Under the pieces are notes generated by a model that ran no database searches, was not told the origin of the DNA, and saw nothing but the letters and a program-made list of their open reading frames with translations. A stretch of 64,000 bases of DNA from Vespa crabro. Its lineage: Eukaryota > Arthropoda > Insecta > Hymenoptera > Vespidae. The translations under genes and the position numbers were made by a program. This document shows positions 29,320 through 42,603 of this stretch, piece after piece (within the stretch, counting starts at the first letter, position 1; the number at the start of each line of letters is the position of its first letter). The stretch is taken from positions 2,893,839-2,957,838 of the forward strand of contig NC_060960.1 in the NCBI RefSeq assembly GCF_910589235.1, written 5' to 3'.

Positions 29320-30474
29320 ATGGGTTATCCGGAAAGTTTGTGCAGAATTTTGGTAGGTGACATAAAGACAGATTTAAATTATCAAAACGATTGAAAACAA
29401 ATTCAGGGATATTTGGAAAAAAATTTGGTTACGATACATTAATATTTGTCAATTTTGTACGCCTTTGAATATGAAAGAAAACAAAGTGCATTTTAGGCAT
29501 TTAATGATTTTCTTTTACCGGAAAGGCAAAAGTGCCACACAAGTGACAAATAAGATATGCGCTATTTATGGCGAAAATGCTATAGCTGAAAGAACTGTGT
29601 GGATGTGCTGCTTTGCTAGATTTAAAGCTGATGATATCAACCTTAAAGATCAAGAACGCATGGATAGGCCTTCCACCACAGATGAAGAGCAGATTAAAAC
29701 ACTGATCGAGAATAACCCACGTTATATGACATGGAAATTGGCAAAAATATTAAATATGTCAAAATCTACTATCCACGAGCATTTTGTGAAGCTTGGCTAA
29801 ATAAACCATTTTAATGTATGGGTTCCCTACGATTTAACGAAGAAAAATCTGATGGATCGCATTTCTATTTGCGACTCGCTCTATAAATACAACGAGGAAA
29901 CAGCATTTTTGAAGCAAATAGTGACAGGAGATGAAAAATGGATCATTTATAATAATGTTGAACGAAAAAGATCTCGAAGAAAGCGGAATGAATCATTTTT
30001 ACTCACCCCAAAAGCCAGTCTTCATCTAAAGGTCATGCTTTGTGTCTGGTAGAATTGCAAAGGGATTCTATATTATGAGCTTTTACAAACAATGAGACAA
30101 TAAATTCAAAGAAGTATTGTTTCCAATTAGACGAATTAAAGATAGTAATTGAACAAAAACGTCCAGAAATAGCGAATCGAAAGGGCATCGTGTTTCATCA
30201 GAATAATGCGTAGACTTATGTGATTTTGATAACTCGACAAAAGTTGTTGGAGCTCGGTTGTGATATTCTACCCCATCCACCATATTCACAAGATCTCATC
30301 CCCTTTAATTTCCACCTATTTCGATCATTATAAAATTCCCTTAATAAAAAAAATTTCAACTGTTTGGTCGAGATAAAAAATCACATAGAAAAGTTTTTCG
30401 TTGAAAAATCTGATTTAAATCTTCTACGTTTCAATTTTCCTTCGAAATCAGCACGAACTTTCCGGACAATCCAA
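29320..30474 (+). mobile_element. Mariner transposon, inactive
   Basis: About 1155 bases flanked by TA target duplications (29318-29319 and 30475-30476). Terminal inverted repeats begin ATGGGTTATCCGGAAAGTT at the left; the right end reads TTGGATTGTCCGGAAAGTT on the minus strand. The interior encodes a mariner transposase in pieces (29465-29800, 29852-30052 and later fragments) separated by stops and frame changes. Confidence 0.92.
29465..30470 (+). pseudogene. Mariner transposase pseudogene
   Basis: N-terminal helix-turn-helix region (HFRHLMIFFYRKGKSA; ERTVWMCCFARFKADD), linker (DRPSTTDEEQIKTLIENNPR) and the first catalytic motif VTGDEKWI are recognisable. The reading frame stops after HFVKLG (29798) and again after MLCVW. 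The second motif reads HQNNA where mariners have HQDNA, and the third reads PFNFHLF where mariners have SDYHLF, so two of the three DDD(34)D aspartates are replaced by Asn. The C-terminus is short. The element cannot be autonomous. Confidence 0.9.
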
Positions 30475-30476
30475 TA

Positions 30477-33400
30477 TATTTCATATATTTCTAATAATTG
30501 CTTTAACTCAGTGATAAGTACATATCATGCAATTCTTTTGTATGAGTTTATATTGTTTTTAATATACATATTGAAGAACTATTCATTTATATATAATGAA
30601 GTATTAATTATTAATTATATGTAAACATATAATTAATAATACATACATATTCATATACAGTATTAATTTATATAAATAATAAAGTTTTAATTATGTATTT
30701 TAACTGAAAATATAAAAAATTATAATAGAGAATTAAAAAAGAATATATATATGTATTATACATACACACATAAAATTTTACAGTTTTACAATATGATATG
30801 TGTTTTATTTGTTATTATAATATTATAATTGACATTATTATACGTATATATAATTTAATAGTCGTATGTCTGATCTATCTTATTAAATTATATTTTTGTG
30901 TCTCTTTCGAACTGAGGAAAGAAAGTAATTAATCCATCGAAGTGTTTTTATAAGTCTACAGATGATGTGGATATGCAAACAAAATTGTGGAAATATAAAT
31001 AGATTGTAATGCAGTATATCGAACTATAAAAGCATGGAAAAGATTATTTAATATAACAACAACCAATATTAAGAACTTTCAATTTATTAGAAGATAAAAA
31101 AATTTTCAAAATATAAAAAAATGGGAAATTCTCTGACATTAATTCGATAAAACATTTTTTAATCATTATTTTAGCAGATATTTTACTGTTTAAGGGTATA
31201 AAAGGAAATACATATAATGCAATTATAGATTAACTTAAAGTTGTCATACATGATTTAATTTTGCAACTTAAGTATCTAAAAAAATAGTCAAATATTGACA
31301 GAGAGTTATAAACAAACGTTTTATAAATGTATTAATAATGAGAATATGAAACAATTTCTTGTTTAAAATTCATATCTGAAATTTTATCTAAATACTTCAA
31401 GGAAGATAGAAAAATACACATGTTCATAGATAAGTACAATGTTTCAATTTCTAATGTAATGTAGAATAAATTCCTTTCTAATGATATGGAACATATTATC
31501 CTTGCAAGAATACCTTACATAGATTTTATACAGGTAGGCCAAGATTGTTAAATATATCTAAGTGATAGTGTAGATAGTATTTCTTCATGAATAACTTTTT
31601 TTAAGAATATATTTTAAAATTTTGATGGATATGTCGTAAAACGTAACTAATTTATGGACTGTGATACATTCGATAGCAACTATTATGTACTTTCTGCTAC
31701 TTTTCACATACAGCATATATGAATAAATTTATCTTTATGAAATTTTAAATAATTTTCAACTAATAAAAAATTACATATTAATTCTAAAGATTTATCTATT
31801 GTGTTATACGACTTGATGTGTTTTTTGTAATTTTATTAGAAGTTCGTACACTATATTATATCCAGAACTTTTATCGTATAACATTTTCTACTTTTTTAAA
31901 ATAAATTTAAAGATTGATCATCATATGCAGCAATCTCTAAATGATGAGATTTGGAAATCGGTATTGCGTATGTTTATCATGTATTTTACATTATACTACG
32001 TACGCAATGCCAGGCCGATGGCTGACATTCCATGCATTAGACAATTTTTTTCAAATATATTCTATTGAATTCAAATAGTATTTTGAAAGAATTGAATATA
32101 AAATTTATTGAATTTAAAGAGTTTAAAGAATAAAAGAATATTAAAAAGCATAGAGAACAATATATATAAACAACGCATTAAATTTAAGTAGAATAAAATT
32201 TCAAGATATGTTTATCTGTTTAATTGAATTAATATTATAAATTTCATAATTTCAATGTTACTACTCCTTGTCTAGTTTTACTTTAATATTATATCTATTT
32301 TAATTTATAGGTATTCACGTAATACTTTTTTAAACAAATCTCTATCGTGATCATATCTATTCTTAAAAGATAATTGTATTTTAATATAGTTTACAAGTTT
32401 TGCAGTTACATCTTTTGAATGGTATCTTCTTTCTTTTTATTATTATAACATACAGAAGATGTAATACAAGTTCATAATTTTAGATCATGCAATATGAATA
32501 ATATGATATATGATATTTAATATTTAATATTTAATATGATATAAATTGTAGAAGTAAACGCTACAGCTTACTTTAACCATTTTTATTCAGTAGGTTTTCA
32601 GTTGTTGATTATAGAGTCAGTGCTTGTAAAGAAAAATTTTTAATTTTTGCAACCGAATAGGTTGCTTTAATAAAAATTAATTAAAATCGCGAATTAAAGT
32701 CAGAGTTGTTCGCCGATTAGAATTTCTCAGTCGCGTTAGTAAATCAAAAAAACAAGAATTTATTTCATATTCTTGTTAAAATCATTTCTTCGCTGCGTTG
32801 TTAGAATCATAAAACATTTTCGGCCAATCCGATGGAAGAGGATTCCATTGCGAAAAATATTGTACTAATCGAAAGTGTGAATTTAAAAATTCTTCATCTT
32901 TACTGACGAATGTAAAGCTTTGTCTGTATACCATCACATGTCAGTATCATAATGTCAAGGACGAAAGGTCCATATCAATACGGGTTACTGGTATACGTAG
33001 ATGTTCGATTGCCCGAAATGAGCAAAAATGACCGTGATTAAGATCTTTGATTTTATTCACGAGTGATTCCCTATGTTTAATTACTCATTTTTGTGAATTT
33101 CTTATTAATATTATTATTATATATATATCAGGTTAGAGTCTTCTTGTTTCAAACTCATTTAATTAAACAGTGCTGTTAATTAGCACTTTTCTCTCTTCAT
33201 CTTTGTTTGCGATATTAGTAATAAAATCGAGAATTCATTTATCCCATTTCGTCCAAATAAAGCATGTATCGTAGTCTACGTTACATGGGCTGTCACTGTT
33301 TTTTATTTTCAGTTTTAATATGAGGCACATCAAAATATGCATATCTGGATTTGTGTTTAGGTATGAAATTGTATAAAAAATGACCAAAGTACTCTATTCC

Positions 33401-34346
33401 ATCGAGTTTATCGAATAGGTAAGTCTATATCAAACGTATTCATAAATTTTCGTCTAATCTCGATTGATTAGAAAAAATTTCTGATGTTTCGCGGATTGAT
33501 TTTGTTTTTTCCAAATTATAATAATTATTAATAATAATTATTCTACATAATTGATTTTAAAATAATTGGCATTAGTAGTATAGTCTTAACTCGTCGTTCG
33601 TATACAGCAACCTTCAAGTAGTGAGAAATCAATATTGCGATATGTAAGAAATAACGCAAGTATTGTGAAGCTAATGGCTACATTTAAATTCAATCAAAAT
33701 TTATTATGTTTTATAAAGATTCTTTTTATCTTTCTATATTGTCCATTTCTTATTTTAATAGAAATATAGATAGATTATTTTATTATTTAATATATTCACT
33801 GTTATATCTGTTTTGAAATTATATATATATGCAATATAATATTATATATATATATTTTTTTTTTGCAATATTTATATACTGACATATACAGTATAATATA
33901 ATGTGTGTGGTTTCAAGCCATTAAGAAGTCAGTTTAAGAATAAAATTCGCTGAAGTTTACTTGGAAATAAATACTGACAAGATAAAAAGATAAAAGGGAT
34001 AGATAAATCGCAGGATGCAAATTTCATTCTTTGTCTCGTCATAATTATTACTGCATAGATTTGGATATGATTGTGCAGAACTGTACATACCTATATATAT
34101 ATTATTTTTTTTGCAAAAATCATGTCTATAAATAAGTAATTTTTACACAATTAAATTTCTGTTTTGTAAATCTGAAAAGATAATCTTGTGTAAAAAACCT
34201 TTATTTTTCGAATGAGCATTTATAATCATCAAAATTAGATAAGAATTGCGACTATGAAAAAAAATCCCTAGAACAATATTTTTGACGATATGATTGATTT
34301 CTTCAGACATCCAAACTTCTATAACAAATTCTATACTTTTCATTAG
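30477..34346. other. AT-rich region, no gene recognised
   Basis: Nearly four kilobases of AT-rich DNA. The stretch at about 32620-33300 is slightly less AT-rich and may be an old decayed insertion or regulatory DNA, but I find no protein or RNA signature in it. Confidence 0.6.
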
Positions 34347-35162
34347 ATCACAGACAGAAAATAAGATTTACTCTTCATATGTTCAATTGTCTAATGCACT
34401 TGACCTTCGACAACAAAAGCAATACTTGCAATTGGTCCAGCAAGGTATTAGCTTGCCAAGATGGCAACTTACTGGTTTAGAATCTGAACTGCTTCTTCTA
34501 TTGTTCGTTCTTTGATGATTATGATCTATAATTTTTTCCCTAGTATCGTCTTCTTCTTCTTCTCCTTCTGGAATTTCAAGGACTACTACAAAGAGTGTAG
34601 ATCAAGAGATCACGTGAAATATAATGGCAATCGCTGACATTCTATTATTGTGAACCTTGCTAACTAGCTGCTAAGAAAGTTTACGCTAAGGTGCTATTAT
34701 TTTCATCGAATATGTACATTACAAAAGTTTTTTAAAAACGCAAAATATATGAAATAAAATAAATAAGATAAAATATGATAAAAATTTTTAACAGTTTACA
34801 GACTCGTAAGACATCGAAAAATTAAAAAAGAAAAAAATGATATTTATCAATTATTAATTCTATTTATTATTTTACCAGTTTTCTTCCTAGAGAAACATGT
34901 TGGTAAGTCTGAAATGAAAAAAAAAATCGTCTCATTTAAATAACTTTCTACGAAGAAAGATAATAATTATCAAGGAAAGTATGGACTTTTTTGTTTCTTT
35001 CTTAGATCGTAATATAGAAGTTAAATAACAACGAATAGTCCTATAAAAGATTTTTTATTTTCTTGTTTTCTTTATGAGTACAAACCGAAACGAAAGATCA
35101 CGAAGGTGTGGAAGTTTTTTTTTATTATCAAAGCTTACTATAAAACTTACTGTTTATTCTAG

Positions 35163-35356
35163 TTCGAGAAGAGGATATAAAAGACAAAGGAGAAGCAAGA
35201 TCCAAGGCGAACAAGGTGGAAGCACTAGACGCGCGAAAGCGCAATGTCGCCTCTCAAGTTAAAGTGAAAGTCGACTCCGTTGTGATCGTTGATCCAAATC
35301 GGCGCGAGAGATCGATAAGAACGATTCCAATACGATATCCTCGTGAGCAACTATAA
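35163..35356 (+). CDS. Possible orphan terminal exon
   Basis: After acceptor TTTATTCTAG an open frame of 64 codons runs to TAA at 35354-35356, reading REEDIKDKGEARSKANK, then a Lys/Val-rich stretch (NVASQVKVKVDSVVIVDP) and IRTIPIRYPREQL. Composition is distinctly GC-richer and more protein-like than its surroundings. A GTGAGC donor at 35343 could instead end the exon there. An upstream Gln-rich open frame (about 34347-34442, donor GTATTA) joins in compatible phase but is doubtful. I do not recognise the family. Confidence 0.35.
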
Positions 35357-38017
35357 ATAACTTGTGTTTCTTTATATCTCTTTCCAAATTTGTATATATC
35401 TATTATATATGCATACATGTGTACGTGCGCGCGTGTGCGTGTACGCGTATGTGTACGCGTGTGTATGGAGTCTTGTCTCTTTTTTTAAAAATATATGAAA
35501 TAAGAAATACTAATTAAGAACTTTGAATTAATTAATAAAAGCTCGGAAAGAAAAGTGACATGTCGAAAATGTTATTAGTTTCTATAATAACTCATGTGTG
35601 TGAGTATATTTTATTCGCAAGATCAATTAATTAAGTCTCGAAGGATGTCTTATTGTACGTTGTAATTTAACAATACAAAATTTATCTTTAATCATTAACA
35701 TAATTTTACGAAAGGAAATGTTTGAATTATCTGTATTTTCCTTTTTCCTTGTTCTTATTATTATTATTTTTTTGTTTAATCCGTGTTATTCGTGTACAAT
35801 CCGTTCCTATCTTTATGATTTAATATCTTTATATAAAAGATACAATATGAAACTTTTAGTATAAGTTACATTAGTATAACTGTACTTTACTAACAAATAG
35901 TATAATCCATACTTAATAAATGTTAATATTCGGATATAAACTAACAATTAATTTTATAACAAAAAGTGAAATGAAACTTATAAAATATTAATATATATGA
36001 GTGCGTGGATTCCAAATTACGTCGTAGTTTAGATAGTTAAGAAGAGTCTCTTAGATATTATTCTCTTATTTGCAGCCTAAGTCAAAGCGTCTATTGCATG
36101 GCATTCATTATTTCATTTAGGTTACCTATTAATGATTATATTGAGAATAAATGTGGTTTAAAACAAAATATCACCTTTCATTCTCTTTTTTTTTCTTTCA
36201 ATTATTATTCCTATTCCTAAAAAATTTGTGATAAAATATAAAAATAAGAATAGTAGAGATATGTACTCTAACAATAGTATAGATTTATACTCTACTACCT
36301 ATTTCTTTCGAGAATGAAACTTTCGTTCGTTCTGAATAGCAAAAGGTGTGGTCGCTTTCCATGCAACTACGAAGACGATCGCTTGATCATTATAATGATC
36401 ATTTGGAAAGAGTTCAAGCGGTTTTACAGTAGATCGCGTCTCTTATGAAATGGAACTGTTTCCCTGGAAATGAAGTGAAGCGAGGAGGACAGGAAAAAGG
36501 AAGAAAACCATTCTAATCGTTATAAACTTTCCAATAATCGTATCTTTCCGTGTTAACTGGAACTAATAAATACTTTGGTAAATATACAATTTTCTGGTCT
36601 ACTTATCGGTTGACGAAAGTCTATGGTTGTAATGTTTTAAAATTATTTTACGAATTTTATAAAAATAAAAAAAAAAAAACGAAAAACAGAACAATACAAT
36701 ATATAATATATTTAGTTATTGTATTTTTGAGTCTTCTTCAAGTAGTTTAACAAGCGGTTAGAAAAAGTCCGTAGGGAAAGGTGGAATGAAAGGATGAGAG
36801 AAGAAAAGTGTGCCATTAAAATCGAATACTCACTGTCAGCTAGTGACCTACTAACGCATCTTCCTTCGAACAGTACAATCTAAAATAAATACATCTCTTA
36901 TGAACTTTTTAACGAATTCTCTATACTCGTAGTAAGAAAATGTGTATCCGTTATGTAAAAATTATAAATTCTAATGAACTGACCTGTTTGTTTAACAGCT
37001 TAAAAAACCCTTTTAAATTTCTATTTTGAACTAGTTGTTGCTGTCTTTTAAACAACATCCGAAGGAAAGTTTAATATGAATAAAAAAATTTCAATAACTC
37101 GTCGATATACTTCATGATCAACGATCGTTACTGTTTCTCGTCTATTTTAATCGAGAATTACGTAAATTTTTCTTTCGTTTACCGGAACAGGAATAATATT
37201 TAATGCAAATAAAATCATCGATTCGATCGGTGAGTGGAATATTTAATATTCAACTTGATATAAACCGATTTGATTTTGTGAAATTACGTGTGTAGACGAT
37301 CTGCTTCGTTGAAGATCGAAAGTACTTTCGAAAACGTGTATTATCGGCGAAGGCAACGTGACTCCATGAAATTATTCGATAGTTATCGTGTATGTTAACC
37401 TCGAAGTTTTCTTTAATGGAAACGACTTTTCTACTGAGGAAAAAATAATTTTCATGAATTTTTCATTATATTTTTAGCAATTAACGAAAGAGAGAAAGAG
37501 AGAACAATTTTCAACGGAACTTAATAATAGTACACAATTATTAATAATAATAAAAATATTGAAATAACTATAACAAGAATTTCTAAATTACAATTACAAT
37601 TAGAATTTCTAATGACAATTAGAATTTAAATGATCATTAAAGAAAGAATAATCTCATTTTATAATTCATATGATATTAGGATATAATAAAAGTTAGTATT
37701 ATTACTACTTGGTAGTAGCATTTTTATCGCAATAACAGCTACATAACCGGCTCTTAGGTAAGAGAGCACGAACATGACCCCTGATCGTAAGAAGGAACAT
37801 ATTAACATTCCCTTTTTGCAATGTAAAACGCATTTTGTCGACTACTTTCTTTATTTATACATCTCTCTTTCTCTCTTTTCTTTTTCTTCTTCTTCCCTAA
37901 CATATGCAAGAGGGTCGAGAGTAAAGAAAGAGAAACAGAGAGCTGCTAGAGCCACGATCGTGCATGACCGCTTTGACATTCGAACTGTCTCTATCTTTAC
38001 ATGAGTGTTTGTAAAAC

Positions 38018-38041
38018 GAATCGTGGCTGGTCAAGATAGTT

Positions 38042-38045
<4 letters not shown>
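38018..38045 (+). repeat. 28-base direct repeat, copy A
   Basis: GAATCGTGGCTGGTCAAGAT followed by AGTTACGA is identical to 38867-38894. The copies bracket the TATA box and first exon of the candidate transcript. Confidence 0.9.
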
Positions 38046-38102
<57 letters not shown>

Positions 38103-38118
38103 GTGTGTGTGTGTGTGA
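38046..38118. repeat. (GA)n and (GT)n repeats
   Basis: A GA tract begins immediately after the first copy of the 28-base direct repeat and passes into a short GT run. Confidence 0.93.
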
Positions 38119-38318
38119 GGGAAAGGGTAGGGAAAGAAAGAGGGAGAGAGGGAAAGAGAGAAAGAGAAAGAGTTAGGAGTGGGGTTCGTTGAAAGAACAC
38201 GTAGAACTCGTTGAAAGTTGAGAGAGAAAAAGAAAAGAAATTAAAGAGGAAGGGAGAGCAAAGGAAAAAGTGGCAGTAACGTGGACTATACTGTAGTTAG
38301 GTTCGGACTCAGAGGTGA

Positions 38319-38324
38319 TATAAA
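38319..38324 (+). promoter_or_regulatory. TATA box of candidate transcript
   Basis: GATATAAAGG lies about 30 bases before a GC-richer stretch that ends in a consensus donor at 38440. This spacing is as expected for a TATA-driven polymerase II promoter. Confidence 0.45.
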
Positions 38325-38866
38325 GGCATACATCGCATCCACTTGGTTCAACTTACCTGGAAGATCGAAGATCGAACACGACAAGAAAGAGCCTAATCGG
38401 CTAAAGCTTCACGACACCACGCCACTTCTCCAACATCATGTGAGTTTATGATTGTATTATAATTTGCTATTTTATATAAATATATCGAATCAATTAAATG
38501 AAGAATAATTCAGAACCGTTTAATTATTGAGTTACTTATTACAAACGAAATTGCTTATTATTTTTTGTTATACCTAATGTGGACAATGTTTTCGAAACTT
38601 GACGATTATCGTTTGAATGTTTTTTAAAATTTGATACAAATGATATTTCACGAATAAGTAAAACGAGTAAAATGAAGTAAACACTCCTTTACTTTATTTT
38701 ATATTAATGATATAACATGTTCTTTTTTGTACTCGTCAAGATTAGATTCTTTTTTTCCTTTTTCTTCGTGTTTTAATTAATTTGCCGTGTAAAAATAATT
38801 GTTTCGCTTTCTGTCATTGCACAAGCTTACAAAATCTTCGATATAATCATGAGATGCGATCTCATG

Positions 38867-38894
38867 GAATCGTGGCTGGTCAAGATAGTTACGA
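38867..38894 (+). repeat. 28-base direct repeat, copy B
   Basis: Identical to 38018-38045. Flanks differ on both sides, so the shared block is short and sharply bounded. A shorter variant (ATCGTGGCTAGTC) occurs near 41088. Confidence 0.9.
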
Positions 38895-39043
38895 CTTATG
38901 CGATTAATAAACGAGTGATAGTGAAAAATATATTATATATATAGTGTTCTTGATAAAGATAAACAATGTTTGTGTAAAAATATTCAATGTCTAGTTAACA
39001 AAGATAAAGCTGAATTTTTAATAATTTTGTAACATGTAAAGAA

Positions 39044-39104
<61 letters not shown>

Positions 39105-40004
39105 AAATAACAAATTTAAAGTTTACCTCGTTAAGTCGAGCTTGTGCAATTAGCATGTTCATTTTTTTTTTTTTCATTTTTCATCATCGTAATCGCATTC
39201 GAAATTATTCTGTATTAATTAACTCGCCGATAAGAGACCAGTAAAAGGTTGTTTTTCAATTGCTGATTAAAAGAATAAAAAATCTTTTATTGATCTCTAA
39301 TCAACGAATATTAATTTCTCTTTTAACTTTAACGAAGGTTGACATGACAATTAAATGAAATATCGTGTGTACTACGTTCAAATTGACATATCGAAAAAAT
39401 TCAATATATTACTAAGAACGTGTGTGAGTTTTTATTTTTTTATTTTTTTTTTTGTTAATCGAGGCGAGAAACTGGTCCTAAAAACAAACTGGTTCTAAAA
39501 AGTAACGAATATCGTTCAAGGCCAATCTCATTGTTTCCGCATAATAAATTGAAAAACATTTCAAGAAAGGAACATAATATCGGAGACAGAATGTATAAAA
39601 ATTACAAATGTACAAATGAGTTGCATAACCATGGATTTTTCTCTAAGATAAGTAAACAAAATATACGAAGCAAATATAATAAGCATTAATACTTTTCCAG
39701 GATAAAAGACGAATATTTTTTTTTTGGTAAAAAATAATCGAAGTATAATTTATGCAAGTTTTAGCTCATTTAATTCGTTCGTCGGTTTAACAAACACGAA
39801 TGATACGAACTAGATTACCACATAATTGCGCTATCGTCTTAGCATGCATGTTTATTCGATTATAACAGACAGATACATGTATGCGATTCTTCGTAGTTGA
39901 TGCAAATTAGGGCATCTTATAGGCACGTTACGTAAAATCAAATTAGGAGGTACGTCGATTAGAATTATTAGGTTACTATGACGCATATAGGATTTTTTAA
40001 TCAA

Positions 40005-40038
40005 TATATATATATATATAATATATATATATATAATA

Positions 40039-40085
<47 letters not shown>
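40005..40085. repeat. (AT)n microsatellite
   Basis: AT tract with phase breaks, followed by TTGGTTGTATGTG. Confidence 0.93.
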
Positions 40086-40088
<3 letters not shown>

Positions 40089-42603
40089 GGTTGTATGTGT
40101 GTATGTATATACAAACAATTTGTTTTAATTCAAAAATTAAATAAAAGTAAAGACAGTTAATCGGCATAAATTATTATTAACAATGTTTTATAAAATATTG
40201 ATTTCGAATAGAAACAATATTTTAAATTCGACAAGATCGTATGAGATTGCTAAAATTAAATTTAACGTAGTTAGATAATATATAGTTATTTAAAATTATC
40301 AATCTAATTATATATTATATTTATAAGCATTATTATCATTGTATATATGCATTTAGATTTCTTTGATCGATAAACTTTATTATTTGTACTTACGATAATA
40401 CTCTAATTACGATCAACAAGAGTCGTGCCATTTAAGCGTCACGTTTCTACTTTGAAATTCGAGAAAGTGAAAGGGTCGTAAGAATCAGATCCACGTCGTG
40501 TTAAAGTCAAGAAACGAAAAAAAAAAAAAATAAAAGTATAAATATGATATGAGAGAACTCGTATTGATAACAAGCGATATCGACATAAATGTAAAGTGTG
40601 AAATCGATTGAGCGTGACGCGTTGAAACGATAGTTCTCGTGATAGGCAAAAGTAGGATGTAAAAGTAGGATGCAAATGGAAACTTGCAGAGTAGTTCTCC
40701 TGCTCTCGAAACTTTCCCTTGGCTGATGCCGAGAAGTAGAGTAAGCTTATTGCCGTTATTTTGCATTGTGGCCAATCGAGCCGAACGAATAACTATTTAC
40801 TTTTTCTTTTTTTCTTTATTTTTTTCGTTACGATAGTTTTGCGTTAGCTTGAAAGCGTGACGATAATTCGAATTCTATCATACCCTTACAATTGTACATT
40901 TTATTAACGAATAAATTTCAAGTAGTTAAATATAATTTCTTAATAAAAAGAACGAAAAAGAAATGGAGAAAAGAATTAATGAATACAAGTAGAACGTGAA
41001 AAAAAGTAGTTTTAAAAAGTAGTAAAGTATAAAAAATAGGTTTACTTTCTCCTTTGACTTGGAATTCGAAAGTGTCGAATTTCGATCATCGTGGCTAGTC
41101 GTATTGAAAGGAGGAAATTTTTTATACGATTAGCTTCTGTGTTTGGTAGAGCGAAACGAACGAACCAACTAACGATTTTTTGATTTTCTTAACAAGTTAT
41201 TAATCTCCTTTTAGGAAATGTATCTGTTCGTATTAAATGTCACTATATGTTCATTATAATATTATATAATTATAATATTTATCATTATAATATATAATTG
41301 TAATATTTAGTATTATATTATATAATAATAATATTTATACGTGATACTTTTAAACAATTTATGTGTATGTATAAATATATATATGGTCCTATACGTATGA
41401 ACATACACGTGGTATATAAACAAAAAAATATTAGATATATTAGACATAAAATAGTCATTACAAATAACGAACATACGTACATAAAAATTACTCTATATTA
41501 TATATAGTAATTTATAAGCAATTTATATATTTAACGCGTCGTTTTATGGAAAAAAAGGAAAGCGTAATTTCGAAAATGAATGGTAGAGGATGAATTTATG
41601 ATGACGTGAAAGGAGAGGGAAATAAAGAAGAATGAAAGACGAGAAGAAAAGTTACTGCATGGACGTGGGATCGAAAAGAGCCCCGAGCAGTGAAAGTAAG
41701 AAACCGGATGAACTTTTGCTTGCAAGCGCCTCCGAGATTGCTGCTATTTGACGAGTTCTAAATCGTTGGAGGGAGAAAAAAAAATTAATCAAGATAAAAA
41801 GGCTAAAAAATCCTTGGTACTCGCCTACGCAAATAGTTACGTAAGGTGGACTGGCGATATATTTCACTTTTACAATCTTTCGAAAAACGAGATAATCGAT
41901 CTCAAGATACTTTACGAAACATTTGAGAACTTCGTAATTATCACTGAAAATTGTGTAATATTTACGTAACGAATCGATTGGTCAAACATGCAGAGATTTC
42001 TTACGTTGACAGTCATAATAATGATTGAGGCAAATTCTATAATAAAAATGATGAAATAAGGAAATATTTGAATAATAAATATGCGTTAATCGAATGATTT
42101 GAAAGTATAGGAAAATATTAAGAATAGAATTCGAAAAAAGAATTTTTTTGCTTTTAGGTCGGTGAAGTCGGTGTTGGATACTGACAACTGTTGTATTGGC
42201 CAAGATAAGAAGAATATTATTCTTCGATGGCACGTAACATCATAAATTGGCAACAATCACTGGTAACATTTACAACCCAAAAAACCAATGGTGTGAGTTT
42301 AATTGTTTATTATAGATTCCTTATCCTCGTTTGTTTACCATCGATTATGTATTTCCTTTTAATCTCGAGAAGATATGACTAGGCGTGCCTGATTGATCAG
42401 GTGTAAGATTTCTTATCAGTGAAACATAATTAAATTTTTTTTTTTGTTTTTCTTTAGGACTTCTTTTGGTTGAATATGACGAAGTATTGGTAAACACAAG
42501 GGAAACATTTAAGGAATCTTCATCACCCGCTGTCCTGATTTATATCAATTGTCTTTCACCGGATACGATAGTACGGATCTTCGACTTCAAAACTAATACT
42601 TGA

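Larger units (their letters stand above)
35357..38310. other. AT-rich region, no gene supported
   Basis: Contains an alternating CG/TG-rich patch at about 35415-35465 (GTGCGCGCGTGTGCGTG), a 44-codon open frame at about 36316-36450 without family support, and near its right end a GA repeat (38046-38098) and a GT run. No confident gene. Confidence 0.55.
38440..42157. other. AT-rich region (intron of candidate transcript)
   Basis: Contains a GA repeat at 39056-39100 and an (AT)n block at 40005-40085. GC-richer patches at about 40430-40780 and 41630-41860 have open frames on both strands; the second has an acceptor-like site on the minus strand followed by a 34-codon frame ending FDPTSMQ. Neither is supported enough to call a gene. 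Confidence 0.5.
38350..42603 (+). ncRNA. Candidate TATA-driven spliced transcript of unclear coding potential
   Basis: Proposed exons: about 38350-38439 (donor GTGAGT), 42158-42290 (acceptor TTTTAG; donor GTGTGA, or GTGAGT two bases later) and 42458 onward (acceptor TTCTTTAG). An ATG at 42227 gives a 69-residue open frame across the last junction (MARNIINWQQSLVTF to IFDFKTNT, TGA at 42601) if the first donor is used; the stronger second donor gives only about 33 residues. An alternative start codon split across the first intron gives 29 residues. No family is recognised, so it may be a non-coding RNA or a short peptide gene. Confidence 0.3.

Noticed and set aside
40485..41867. Several minus-strand open frames in GC-richer patches, one ending FDPTSMQ
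   Set aside because: An acceptor-like site precedes one of them, but no partner exons in matching phase were found, so no gene is called.
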